Shown one piece after another: positions 8,824-17,039 of a DNA stretch of 64,000 nt. This stretch comes from Candidatus Lindowbacteria bacterium RIFCSPLOWO2_12_FULL_62_27. Lineage in GTDB: Bacteria; Lindowbacteria; 2-12-FULL-62-27. Positions within the stretch are counted from its first letter, which is position 1, and every line of letters begins with the position of its first letter. Location: assembly GCA_001784175.1 (NCBI GenBank), contig MFPR01000041.1, positions 1 to 64,000 on the forward strand. The letters are read 5' to 3'. A program made the translations under genes and the position numbers. The notes beneath the pieces are model-generated. The model had not been told where the DNA came from and searched no databases. It saw only the letters and a program-made list of their open reading frames with translations.

Positions 8824-9285
8824 ATGACGATGATTGAGGGCGTTGAGATCAAGGACCTGGTGACGCACAGCGATGAGCGCGGGTTTTTTCGGGAGATGAT
8901 CCGCGTGACGGACGGGTTTTTTTCCGAAGGGTTCGGGCAGGCCAGCCACACGATGACGCACGTGGGGGCGGCCAAGGCATGGCATTATCACAAAAAGCAG
9001 ATCGACTGGTGGTATGTGGTGAGCGGCGTGATCAAGGCGGTCCTGCACGATCTTCGGACGCAGTCGCGCACCCATCGCGTCACCCAGGAAGTTTTCATGG
9101 GCGACGGATATCCGGCTCGCGTGATCAGGATTCCGACGATGGTCGCGCACGGATACAAGGTCCTCGCGGGGCCCATGCACCTCGTGTACGTCACGTCCGG
9201 CGTCTACGATCCCGCCGATGAACTCCGCCTGCCGCACGACGATCCGTCGATTGGATACGATTGGAAAGCTTCGGTCATCAAATAG
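8824..9285 (+). CDS. RmlC-like cupin (dTDP-4-dehydrorhamnose 3,5-epimerase-like)
   Basis: 153 residues with the fold signature of the RmlC branch of cupins: DERGFFREM near the N-terminus, AWHYHKKQIDWWYVVSG in the centre, then VIRIPTMVAHGYKVL and VYDPADELRLPHDD. RmlC epimerises dTDP-4-keto-6-deoxyglucose on the way to dTDP-rhamnose. Here the protein is shorter than classical RmlC (about 180) and the other rml genes are not adjacent, so a related sugar-nucleotide epimerase or isomerase is equally possible. Its position next to glycan ligase genes fits a surface polysaccharide role. The start follows a -10 box by 8 nt. Confidence 0.7.
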   Translation: MTMIEGVEIKDLVTHSDERGFFREMIRVTDGFFSEGFGQASHTMTHVGAAKAWHYHKKQIDWWYVVSGVIKAVLHDLRTQSRTHRVTQEVFMGDGYPARVIRIPTMVAHGYKVLAGPMHLVYVTSGVYDPADELRLPHDDPSIGYDWKASVIK

Positions 9286-10453
9286 GCGGGGGCCGGGTAT
9301 CCTGAACAGAAGAATTTTTGCGATCTGGTTCGCGCTGGCGGCTCTCTCGGCGTACGCCGGCGCCGAGCCTCGCCGGACGGACACGTCTGTCCGCCAGGCC
9401 GTGTCAGTTGTGCTGGTCGTCGATCCGCGTCTGCCAAGCGCGCCCAAGGCGGTGGTGTCGGAGGCGCTTCAGACGGCGTCGAAGTGGATCGAGACCTGGT
9501 ATCGGAAAAGGGTGCGGTTCCGGATCGACCGGACCGAATCGGTCGATTCCTATCTGGCGGAGCCGCTGCGAAAGCTTCCGGTCCTCAACGAGTGGCGCCG
9601 GTTTTCTTATTCGCTCGACGGGACGGACACGGTGATGCGGTTCCTCTCACAGCAGTCGGACGTCCTGCGCGCCCTGCCGATCGACGCGCTGCGATCCTAC
9701 GTGCCGGCTTCAATCCGAAGCCGGATCACGACGCCCGAACAGGCCGCGCTGAACCTTCTGCTGATCTATGATGAAAAATACAGGCTCTGGAAAAGCCTCC
9801 GGACGCCCGCCGGGATGCCTTTTTTCGATACAGCCCTGCCGATGAAGCACAGCTACTGGCACTGGGAGCGGGTCTTTGAAACGGTGTGGCCGGACAGCGT
9901 GACGGACCACCTGATCGTGACGAACGTGATGCTGCTGGACGACGCCCTTTCGGACGCGCCACCCCACAGTCTGTTGCGCGGGGGACTCCTCAACGGATTT
10001 TCGGAGGAGGAATGCCCGCAGGCGATCGTGTCGACGTTTCCGATCTTCACGGATTTCCCGGCGATCTCGGATTTGAGGGATTCCGGGGAATTCACGAAAA
10101 AGGACCGGCTCCTCGCGCTGTCCCACATCATCGCGCACGAGTTCGGCGCGCATGTCGTCGAGGGCCTCCGCGACGTCTACGACCACGAGGCGTGCCTTGC
10201 GGTGCCGACATCGGGCCTCGCCTATCAGACGACGATCCGGCGCCTCTTTCAGGGCAAACCGTGCCGCCGTGGCCACCCGAAGATCAACCGCGCCGTCAAC
10301 CTGGCCAACCGCTACGAGAACCTCGCGCGGCGGTACTTGGAAATCAAAGAATACGGCAAGGCCAAGGCCGCCGTCGAACGCGCCATCGCGATCGACCCAA
10401 AGCGCCCGTTGGTGAAACTCATGCTGAGGCAGATCGAGAAGAAGTTGAAGTAG
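9218..10453 (+). CDS. Secreted protein of unknown function with His-rich motif and TPR-like tail
   Basis: The longest frame is 411 codons. A hydrophobic signal segment (RRIFAIWFALAALSAYAGA) lies around residues 31-49, so export is likely. The real start is unclear: ATG 9218 overlaps the previous gene by 68 nt, TTG 9251 is in frame, and the signal segment itself begins near 9302 with no ATG. Residues near 310-330 read HIIAHEFGAHVVEGLRDVYDH, a cluster of His, Glu and Asp that resembles a metalloprotease zinc site but does not match HExxH exactly. The last 45 residues look like one TPR unit (YLEIKEYGKAKAAVERAIAI). I do not recognise the family. Confidence 0.65.
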   Translation: MNSACRTTIRRLDTIGKLRSSNRRGPGILNRRIFAIWFALAALSAYAGAEPRRTDTSVRQAVSVVLVVDPRLPSAPKAVVSEALQTASKWIETWYRKRVRFRIDRTESVDSYLAEPLRKLPVLNEWRRFSYSLDGTDTVMRFLSQQSDVLRALPIDALRSYVPASIRSRITTPEQAALNLLLIYDEKYRLWKSLRTPAGMPFFDTALPMKHSYWHWERVFETVWPDSVTDHLIVTNVMLLDDALSDAPPHSLLRGGLLNGFSEEECPQAIVSTFPIFTDFPAISDLRDSGEFTKKDRLLALSHIIAHEFGAHVVEGLRDVYDHEACLAVPTSGLAYQTTIRRLFQGKPCRRGHPKINRAVNLANRYENLARRYLEIKEYGKAKAAVERAIAIDPKRPLVKLMLRQIEKKLK

Positions 10454-10456
10454 TCG

Positions 10457-11560
10457 TTATTTTTTACCCAAGATGCCGTTCCAGCGGTCCAGATTCTCCT
10501 TTTGATCCTTGAATAATCGTTCCGTCGAGCCTTCGATCGTGACTTTCTGTATCCGGTCGCCTTGGGTGATTTTGTCGACCACGTCCTGGCCCTGGACGAC
10601 GCGGCCGAACACAGAGTGCTTGCCGTCGAGCCAGGGGGTGGCCTTGTGGGTGATGAAGAACTGGCTGCCGTTGGTGCGGGGGCCGGCGTTGGCCATGGAG
10701 AGAATCCCGCGGGTGTTGTGTTTGAGCCTCGGGTGGAATTCGTCCTGAAACTGATAGCCCGGCCCGCCCGCGCCCGTGCCGGTCGGATCGCCGCCCTGGA
10801 CCATGAAGTCCTTGATGACCCGGTGGAATGTGAGCCCGTTGTAGTATCCGCGGAGCGCGAGGTTCGTGAAATTCGTCACCGTGACCGGCGCCTCGTTCGG
10901 ATAGAGCTCCACCGTAATGTCGCCCTGCGTCGTGGACAGCACGGCGATCAAGCCTTCGTAGGGCACGGGACTGGTTTCGGACGAAGCGTCGTTCATAACC
11001 ATGGCTGTATCAATCACGATAGTTTCTTTCGGAAGCTTTTTGAACTCCCCCCCCTTATTTTCCGTCGGGCTCTCCGAAATCTGCGTGACGACATCCCAGC
11101 CCTCCACGACCCGCCCGAAGGCCGAATAACAGGCGGGATGGCCGCCCTGCCAGTTGTCGAGGTAGGCGTTGTCCGCCACGTTGATGAGGAACTGCGCGGT
11201 CGCGCCGCCGGATGATCCGGCGCAGGCCGTCGCGACCGTGCCGGCCGTGTTCTTGAGCGCCTTGCCGGTGTCGGCCGGAAGGTCCAGCCCGGCCGGTTTG
11301 ATCTTGAGGTCGCGGGTGAATCCGCCGGCCTGGATGAGGGCGCCCTTGATCACGCGGTGGAACACGGTGCCGTCGTAGTGCCCGCGCCGGACGAAATCGA
11401 GAAAATTCTTCACGGCCACCGGCATCCGGCCTTCGTCCAACTCCAACAGGATTTCGCCTTTCGACGTGACAAGCTTGACCTGCGGCGTCTCGGCGCCCGC
11501 GGTAGCCGTCAAGATCGTGATGCACAGCCATCCCATCGCAAACAGGTGTGACAGCTTCAT
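10457..11560 (-). CDS. Exported peptidyl-prolyl isomerase with two cyclophilin domains
   Basis: About 367 residues: a signal peptide ([18 protein letters not shown]) followed by two cyclophilin-type PPIase domains. The second (about 205-345) is canonical: [37 protein letters not shown]. The first (about 28-190) keeps [15 protein letters not shown] and [10 protein letters not shown] but is more diverged, of the PpiA/PpiB type seen in proteobacteria. The protein should catalyse proline isomerisation in the periplasm. ATG 11560 is chosen because a TATATT box lies 7 nt upstream; TTG 11566 is an alternative. It converges with the secreted-protein gene, only 3 nt away, so any terminator must lie within coding sequence. 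Confidence 0.88.
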   Translation of the reverse strand: MKLSHLFAMGWLCITILTATAGAETPQVKLVTSKGEILLELDEGRMPVAVKNFLDFVRRGHYDGTVFHRVIKGALIQAGGFTRDLKIKPAGLDLPADTGKALKNTAGTVATACAGSSGGATAQFLINVADNAYLDNWQGGHPACYSAFGRVVEGWDVVTQISESPTENKGGEFKKLPKETIVIDTAMVMNDASSETSPVPYEGLIAVLSTTQGDITVELYPNEAPVTVTNFTNLALRGYYNGLTFHRVIKDFMVQGGDPTGTGAGGPGYQFQDEFHPRLKHNTRGILSMANAGPRTNGSQFFITHKATPWLDGKHSVFGRVVQGQDVVDKITQGDRIQKVTIEGSTERLFKDQKENLDRWNGILGKK

Positions 11561-11567
11561 GCCCAAA

Positions 11568-11596
11568 AATATATCACACCTTCTTCTTGACAGGAA
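11568..11596 (-). promoter_or_regulatory. Possible promoter of the cyclophilin gene
   Basis: TATATT at 11568-11573, 17-nt spacer and a weak -35 (TTCCTG, 11591-11596) on the minus strand. The -10 box ends 7 nt before the ATG, the same close spacing seen at other unit-leading genes here. The -35 is poor, so this rests mainly on the -10 box. Confidence 0.4.
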
Positions 11597-11622
11597 ACCC
11601 GCCGGCTGGGGAAAATTACCGT

Positions 11623-12291
11623 ATGGCTATTTCATCGACCTTTCTCTTTTCCCTTTCCGGCCTCCAGACCGCCGTGGACCGGCAGGCGGTGACGGCTCAC
11701 AATGTCGCGAACGTGCAGACGGCTGGATTCAAGGCGCATCGCGCGACCCAGGCGGACCTGCGGACGGGCGGGACAAGGATCAACGCGATCGATACGCTTG
11801 CGGCACAGGGGCCGATCCTCCGGACGGGCGGCGTGATGGATCTGGCGGTCGCCGGGGACGGGTTTTTTCAGGTGCGAACCGCGGCCGGCGCCGTTCAGTT
11901 GACGCGCGACGGCAGTTTCAGGCTCGACGGGCAGGGCCGGCTTGCCGACGCTCAGGGGAATCTGCTTGAGCCGCCGATGACCGTGCCCGCCGGGGCGCAG
12001 GCGTTGCAGGTGATGTCGGACGGCCGCGTCGGCGCCGTGATGCCGGACGGGTCGGTCGAGGCGATCGGGCAGATCCAACTCGCGAGGGCGGCCGTCGGCG
12101 CGCCCGCCGTGGGCGCGCCGGGGCAGGCGGGATTCGGCGCCCTGATCCCGGGCGCGCTGGAGGGATCCAATGTTGATCTCGTGAATGAAATGGTCAACCA
12201 GATCGTGGATCACCGCGCATTCGAAGCCAATCTCAAGCCCATCCAAACCGCCGACGAGATGCTCGGCACCGTACTCGATCTCAGGCAATAG
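11623..12291 (+). CDS. Flagellar basal-body rod/hook protein of the FlgF/FlgG family
   Basis: 222 residues from ATG 11623; an upstream ATG at 11548 would overlap the divergent gene and add a non-homologous leader. The N-terminus [18 protein letters not shown] followed by [16 protein letters not shown] is the conserved rod/hook N-terminal helix. VAGDGFFQV and [15 protein letters not shown] are the FlgF/FlgG core, and the C-terminus [18 protein letters not shown] is the paired coiled-coil helix. It builds the periplasmic rod of a flagellum. It is shorter than typical FlgF or FlgG (about 250-260), and no other flagellar gene lies nearby, so the exact subunit cannot be assigned. Confidence 0.85.
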   Translation: MAISSTFLFSLSGLQTAVDRQAVTAHNVANVQTAGFKAHRATQADLRTGGTRINAIDTLAAQGPILRTGGVMDLAVAGDGFFQVRTAAGAVQLTRDGSFRLDGQGRLADAQGNLLEPPMTVPAGAQALQVMSDGRVGAVMPDGSVEAIGQIQLARAAVGAPAVGAPGQAGFGALIPGALEGSNVDLVNEMVNQIVDHRAFEANLKPIQTADEMLGTVLDLRQ

Positions 12292-12304
12292 GCTGGCGAA
12301 ACGT

Positions 12305-12360
12305 AACTATTCACCTCCTCTCCCCCCGGAGGGGGGAGAGGATTGAGGTGAGGGGGGTGG
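12305..12360. repeat. Half copy of composite palindromic dispersed repeat
   Basis: Begins AACTATTCACCTCCTC, contains a perfect CCCCCC/GGGGGG palindrome and ends GAGGTGAGGGGGGTGG. It matches the left half of fuller copies at 44471-44607 and 56277-56398 and the reverse-oriented copy at 40117-40241. It lies between two genes and contributes the start region of the TMTC-like gene. Confidence 0.85.
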
Positions 12361-14054
12361 CCGGCCGCTCTTCGGTCCTGCTCTGTCTTCTCCTTTTTCT
12401 GATTTCGGCGATCGCGTTCTGGGATGTGTCCCGCTGCGATTTCATCAACTATGACGATTACGATTACGTTATTCAGGTGCCGGAAATCCGAAACGGCCTG
12501 TCGTGGGCCGGCCTCACGTGGTCCTTTAAAACCGGCCTGACCGATTTCAGCCGGAATTTCATGTGGACGCCCGCCGTCTCCGTATCCCATCAGGTCCTGT
12601 TTCATTTCTTCGGGCTGGATCCGCAGCCGCACCATCTGGTCAATGTCGCGATACACGCGCTCAACGCGATCCTCCTGTTTCTCGCGCTCGTGCGCCTGAC
12701 CGGCGCATCCGGTCCAAGCGCCGTTGTCGCCGCCGTGTGGGCGGTCCATCCGCTGCGCGTCGAGTCGGTGGCGTGGGTGGTGGAGCGCAAGGATGTCCTG
12801 AGCGCGTTTTTCTGGAACCTCACGATTCTCGCGTACGCGCGGTATGCCGCGTCGCCCGGCGTCCAGCGGTATCTGATCACGGCGCTGGCGTTTTTCCTGT
12901 GCCTGCTCACAAAACCGGCGGTGGCGCCGTTGCCGCTCGTGCTGTGGCTTCTGGACTTCTGGCCTCTGAACAGGATTCGTTTCCGACCGTTCGACGCGGC
13001 GGCGTGGCGGAAAACATTCATGGAAAAACTGCCGATGCTCGGACTTTCCGTGGGACTCGCGCTCTGGACCGCGTCGCATCTTTCAAAGGAAATCGACAGC
13101 CGCGCCGTCCCCTTCGCGCTTCAAGCGTCGAACGCCGTGATCTCGTATGTTTCGTACATCGGAAAACTCTTTTGGCCGACCGCGCTGGCGGTTTTTTATC
13201 CCTTCCCGGAAACGACGTATCCGGCGTGGCAGATTTTGTCGACGGGGGCTGTTCTTATCGCCATCACCGTGATCTGCCTCAGGTACTCGGGCCGGTTTCC
13301 GTATCTCGCGGTCGGCTGGTTCTGGTACCTCCTCAGCCTTCTTCCGATGATCGGACTCGTCCGGTTCGCGATGGCCGACCGGTATACGTATATTTCCCAC
13401 GTTGGCCTGCTGATGGCCCTGGCGTGGGGTGCCGCCGAACTGTTGTCTCGAAGCCCCCGTATCTGCTGGATCGCGGCGGTCGTGACGGTCGGCTTGCTCC
13501 TCGCGCTGACCCGCGCACAGGTGCGGCACTGGGAAAACAGCGTCACCCTCTTTGAGCAGGCCCTCCGGGTCACGGACCGCAATTTTCTCGCGCATCAGAA
13601 CCTTGGTTCGGCCCTCGCCGAACGCGGCCGGACGGACGAGGCGATCGTTCAGTATCAGGCGTCGCTCCGTATCCGGTCCGACAACGCCGACGTCTACAAC
13701 AATCTCGGAAACGCGCTGGCCCGGACCGGAAAATTGCAGGAAGCGGTCGACCAATACAGCCAGGCGCTGCGGTATCCGACGCGGCATCTGGCGACGGTGT
13801 ACCGGAATCTCGGAACCGCCCTGTACCAACTGGGCCGGCCGGCCGACGCCATGAGGAATCTGGAAGCGGCGCTGAACCTGGAACCGCGCGACGCGCTCAC
13901 CCATTACCTCCTGGGAAACGCGCTGGCCGAACAGGGGAGACTGCGGGACGCGGCGCGCCATTTTTCCGAAGCGGTGCGCCTCAATCCGAACGACGCCGCG
14001 GCCCGGCGGAACTTGGAGCGGGCGCAGGCGATTTTGTCAGAAAAAACTCAGTAA
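12348..14054 (+). CDS. Polytopic membrane protein with C-terminal TPR repeats (TMTC-like)
   Basis: 568 residues. INYDDYDYV followed by GLSWAGLTW, then HHLVNVAIHALNAILLF and HPLRVESVAWVVERKDVLSAFFW, are the hallmarks of a bacterial membrane family resembling the eukaryotic TMTC O-mannosyltransferases, with about ten membrane segments in residues 8-385. Residues 395-565 hold four or five TPRs (AHQNLGSALAERGRTDEAI, VYNNLGNALARTGKLQEA). A glycosyltransferase role is inferred from family resemblance only. The start is GTG 12348, inside a dispersed repeat; a start a few codons downstream is possible. The 3' end overlaps ispH, on the other strand, by 18 nt. Confidence 0.85.
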   Translation: MRGVAGRSSVLLCLLLFLISAIAFWDVSRCDFINYDDYDYVIQVPEIRNGLSWAGLTWSFKTGLTDFSRNFMWTPAVSVSHQVLFHFFGLDPQPHHLVNVAIHALNAILLFLALVRLTGASGPSAVVAAVWAVHPLRVESVAWVVERKDVLSAFFWNLTILAYARYAASPGVQRYLITALAFFLCLLTKPAVAPLPLVLWLLDFWPLNRIRFRPFDAAAWRKTFMEKLPMLGLSVGLALWTASHLSKEIDSRAVPFALQASNAVISYVSYIGKLFWPTALAVFYPFPETTYPAWQILSTGAVLIAITVICLRYSGRFPYLAVGWFWYLLSLLPMIGLVRFAMADRYTYISHVGLLMALAWGAAELLSRSPRICWIAAVVTVGLLLALTRAQVRHWENSVTLFEQALRVTDRNFLAHQNLGSALAERGRTDEAIVQYQASLRIRSDNADVYNNLGNALARTGKLQEAVDQYSQALRYPTRHLATVYRNLGTALYQLGRPADAMRNLEAALNLEPRDALTHYLLGNALAEQGRLRDAARHFSEAVRLNPNDAAARRNLERAQAILSEKTQ

Positions 14055-15158
14055 CTTCTGAATGACTTCCTCCAATTCGGAGTGCGGGGTCGACGCGCCT
14101 GCGGTCAGGCCGACCGACACGGGCGGGGCGGGCAGCCAGTTTCGCTGTGTGACCGGCCGGGGCTGGTCGGTGGGCAGATAGGTGATGGCGTTGCGGTCGA
14201 AACAATCCGCGCGTTCGATGTGATACACGGGGACGCCGCAGGTCTTGTGCGCGGTGATGGCCAGATTGCGGGTATTGGAGCTGGCATGGCCTCCGACGTC
14301 GATGAAGAGGTCCATGCGTTCCTGCCGGGCCAGCCGCCCGACGGCGTCTTGGCGGTCCTGGGTGGCGGAACAGATGGTTTTCATGGCGTGGAAGTTTCGC
14401 GTGTCCCCGTCGCGGGCTGAAATGGCCTCGCGGAACATCTCGAAAATTTCGAGCGACTCGTTCATGAGCATGGTGGTCTGGTTGGCCATGCCGATCCGGC
14501 GCAGATGAAGGTCGGGGTCGAATCCGGGTGAGTGGGCCCGCGCGAAGGTGTGGAGGATCGACTCGCGTGATTCCTGCCCGCGGAGGAACCGGCAGACCTG
14601 CGCCGCCTCGACGGTGTCGCGGATGATCAGGTAGTGATCGGCGAAGGAACTCGTTGCGATTGATTCCTGATGCTCGACCTTTCCGTGGATCACCGCGGTA
14701 AAGCCGCTTCGGCTGAACTCGGTTACCTCCTCCTCGACGGTCCGCACTTCCGGGCAGGTCGTGTCGACCGAGACGAAGTGCCGGTCGCGGATTTTCTGGA
14801 AAATGTCCTTGCGCGTGCCGAAGGCGGGCACGACCACGACGGCGTCCGGCTCGATCCGGTCGATCTCGTCGGGATCCAGAAACACGGCGCCGCGCTTCTG
14901 AAGCTCCGTGTTGACATGCGGGTTGTGGATGAGGTCGCCGAGGACATAGATTTTTTTGTCCGAGTATTTCTGCAGGGTGTCGTAGACGGCTTCGATCGCG
15001 TAGAGCACGCCGTAACAGAACCCCCAGACGCCGGCCAGCCGCATCGTGAGGCCGTTTTTCTCGATAAGGTGAAACCCCATCCGCACGCCGTTCTCCTCCG
15101 TCCAGTCCCGCCGGGTGGCCTTCTTCAGGATGTCTTTCCGGAGCAGTTCCTGTTTCAT
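14037..15158 (-). CDS. ispH: 4-hydroxy-3-methylbut-2-enyl diphosphate reductase, plant/cyanobacterial type
   Basis: 373 residues. It catalyses the last step of the MEP pathway, reducing HMBPP to IPP and DMAPP with a 4Fe-4S cluster. The three cluster cysteines are visible in GFCYGV, DTTCPEV and TICSATQ. HNPHVN, IHGKVEHQESIATSSFA, GIANQTTML and TAGASTP are further family signatures. The long N-terminus and the HGKxxHxE form (instead of the HPEV form of E. coli) match the plant and cyanobacterial branch. It is the last gene of a four-gene unit, 9 nt after the HemQ-like gene. An electron donor gene is not adjacent. Confidence 0.95.
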   Translation of the reverse strand: MKQELLRKDILKKATRRDWTEENGVRMGFHLIEKNGLTMRLAGVWGFCYGVLYAIEAVYDTLQKYSDKKIYVLGDLIHNPHVNTELQKRGAVFLDPDEIDRIEPDAVVVVPAFGTRKDIFQKIRDRHFVSVDTTCPEVRTVEEEVTEFSRSGFTAVIHGKVEHQESIATSSFADHYLIIRDTVEAAQVCRFLRGQESRESILHTFARAHSPGFDPDLHLRRIGMANQTTMLMNESLEIFEMFREAISARDGDTRNFHAMKTICSATQDRQDAVGRLARQERMDLFIDVGGHASSNTRNLAITAHKTCGVPVYHIERADCFDRNAITYLPTDQPRPVTQRNWLPAPPVSVGLTAGASTPHSELEEVIQKLLSFF

Positions 15159-15167
15159 GGTTCGGAA

Positions 15168-15917
15168 CTAGAGCTCGTCGCAGAGTTCCTTGAAGGATTT
15201 CTTGATGCACGTGAAAATCGGCGTGTCCCGCTCGGTGTACGGCCGGGCCTTGCCGGTGCGCAGCTCCATGACGAGGTCGAGGAAATCGCCGGGCTGGTCG
15301 CTCTCGAAGGCCACGACGAACTCCTGATCGTCCAGGCCGTAGGAATACGTGGTGTTGATCCGGACGGTGGGGTATTTGTGCCCGACCTCGATGTGCTCGT
15401 TCATCATCTGCTGCCGGTCCGCCATCGGGAGCTGATACCAGTCATGGGTTTTGACGAAGGGATAAATGAACAGGTATTTCGCTTCGCCTGGCTCGATGGT
15501 GAGCCGCGTGCCTTCCTGGCCCGGGTGGCGATGCTTGTCGACATACATGGATTTTCTGGTCATGGCCAGATACGCGTAGGCCGAATCGAGGTAGGGGCCG
15601 ATCGAGAGTTTGTTGAGCGCGCCGGACATGGTGTTGAAATCATCCATCTGGGCTGATATCCGCCAGAGCAGAAAGTCGGTGTCAGGCCGCGTGCCGACGG
15701 TCGAATAGGTATAGAGCTTGACGCGGCTCGACCAGGTTTGGAGGTACTCCTGAAATTGCCGGATGGCCGTTTCCCGCGCGCGCGCGTCCAGTTTCCGGAA
15801 ATCGGTCTGGACCTTGTAGAACGCGTAGGAAACGAAATGCCGCATCGCCTTTTCCGGTGCGTCGGTCGCGCCGGCCGCGCGGTCAGGCGCGTTTTCGACA
15901 GAGGCCGGTCGGGTCAT
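15168..15917 (-). CDS. Chlorite dismutase-family protein, HemQ/coproheme decarboxylase-like
   Basis: 249 residues from ATG 15917. FVSYAFYKV near the start, FIYPFVKTHDWYQLP (catalytic Tyr region of ChdC) and YSYGLDDQEFVVAFES place it in the Cld/HemQ superfamily. HemQ converts coproheme to protoheme. The first 24 residues are unlike the family and overlap the upstream gene by 35 nt; ATG 15845 (MRHFVSYAFY) is a credible alternative start. The neighbour is a siroheme decarboxylase, so both belong to heme metabolism although they come from different classical routes. Enzyme versus heme-sensing role is not settled by sequence. Confidence 0.85.
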   Translation of the reverse strand: MTRPASVENAPDRAAGATDAPEKAMRHFVSYAFYKVQTDFRKLDARARETAIRQFQEYLQTWSSRVKLYTYSTVGTRPDTDFLLWRISAQMDDFNTMSGALNKLSIGPYLDSAYAYLAMTRKSMYVDKHRHPGQEGTRLTIEPGEAKYLFIYPFVKTHDWYQLPMADRQQMMNEHIEVGHKYPTVRINTTYSYGLDDQEFVVAFESDQPGDFLDLVMELRTGKARPYTERDTPIFTCIKKSFKELCDEL

Positions 15918-17025
15918 GTTTTTGAAACCAGGCGCGATGGACGCTGGGCACGGGGCAGGGCGGTTTCATGCCGAGCTCGCGTCCGGAAACCAGGACGCGG
16001 GTTGCGCGGATATCAATGCCTGCCTCCCCCGCAGCGGCGTCGATGGCCGTTTTGCGTTCCTTGATCCACTCGAAGGACGGGCCGTGAAGCATGGCGTACA
16101 AACGATATGGAATGTCTTCATAGCGCGTGCGCAGATACGCGTGGGTGACGGCGGCGAATTTGGGAATGAGGGCGCTCAGGCGGTCGACCTGCTCGTCCCG
16201 CACGTCCCACTGGCACATCCCGTTGGCGGAGATGCCGGCGTTGCGGTGGTTGAGGATGACCGAAAACCGCCGCAGGATTTTTTTATTCTGCAAGTCCCGC
16301 ATCCGTATTTCAAAATCGGCAGGGTCCATTCCCGCCGCTCGCGCCCGCAGCGCGTAGGGCTCGTCGGCGCCGCATTCCGGCGATCCTTCGGAGAAGTCGA
16401 CCGGCTCCCAGAGCAATTCGAGACAGCGCTCCTCCGCCTCGCTCAGAATCGATCCCTTTGCATCGGGCTGGACCACCTCGGCGGCTTCGTCCGCCAGATC
16501 CCCCGCTTTTTTTTCGGACGCCGCCGTATGCGCGACCTGGATTTTCAGCATCCGCTCCGCGAACAGGACCCGCACGGCGGCGCCTCCGCAGAGGTCCCGG
16601 AGCCGCTCGGCGGTCGATTCGAGCGACCATTCGGGCGGGACCGCGAGTGTGAACCACACGTTGTAGCCCTTGTCGCCGCGCAGGTAACAGTGGCTGACGC
16701 CCGGGTGGTTCGTGAGGACTTCTGCGGCGCGGTTGACCTGCGCGGAGTCGGCGGCGAGCGCGACGAGCGCGGTGTTGGTTTTCCCGACGAGCTTGCCGGT
16801 TTCAAGAATCCACCGGGAATACCGGACCTGCCCGGCCCTGGTCAAATCCCGTATGCGGTCCCGAACTTCAGCGCCACCCACCGATGTCTTGTATTTTTTT
16901 TGCGCCATGGCCGCGAGTTGGTCCCATGGCTGATGCGAGAACGGCTGGCCGGCCAGCCCGGCCTCGCCGGTTTTGAGGAGGGCGCGATTGATGGGGTCCT
17001 CCATGAGTTTCTGCGCGTCGATCAT
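15883..17025 (-). CDS. Siroheme decarboxylase, AhbA-AhbB (NirD/L-type) fusion
   Basis: About 380 residues from ATG 17025, 14 nt after the upstream stop. Two Lrp/AsnC-like modules lie in tandem. The first has an HTH-like segment followed by a RAM-like domain (SHCYLRGDKGYNVWFTL). The second contains VILNHRNAGISANGMCQWDV, the signature of the Ahb/NirDLGH family. Such proteins decarboxylate siroheme to 12,18-didecarboxysiroheme, an intermediate of the alternative heme pathway and of heme d1. AhbA and AhbB are usually separate genes; fused NirDL forms are known. The frame is open further upstream to 17130, but that part overlaps the aldo/keto reductase and is low complexity. Confidence 0.85.
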   Translation of the reverse strand: MIDAQKLMEDPINRALLKTGEAGLAGQPFSHQPWDQLAAMAQKKYKTSVGGAEVRDRIRDLTRAGQVRYSRWILETGKLVGKTNTALVALAADSAQVNRAAEVLTNHPGVSHCYLRGDKGYNVWFTLAVPPEWSLESTAERLRDLCGGAAVRVLFAERMLKIQVAHTAASEKKAGDLADEAAEVVQPDAKGSILSEAEERCLELLWEPVDFSEGSPECGADEPYALRARAAGMDPADFEIRMRDLQNKKILRRFSVILNHRNAGISANGMCQWDVRDEQVDRLSALIPKFAAVTHAYLRTRYEDIPYRLYAMLHGPSFEWIKERKTAIDAAAGEAGIDIRATRVLVSGRELGMKPPCPVPSVHRAWFQKHDPTGLCRKRA

Positions 17026-17039
17026 GCCGGTGGCGGGGC

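Noticed and set aside
11587-11616. TTGACA (11587-11592) as promoter of the flagellar rod gene
   Set aside because: No -10 match at 16-18 nt; the next TANNNT-like hexamer is 24 nt away and touches the ATG.
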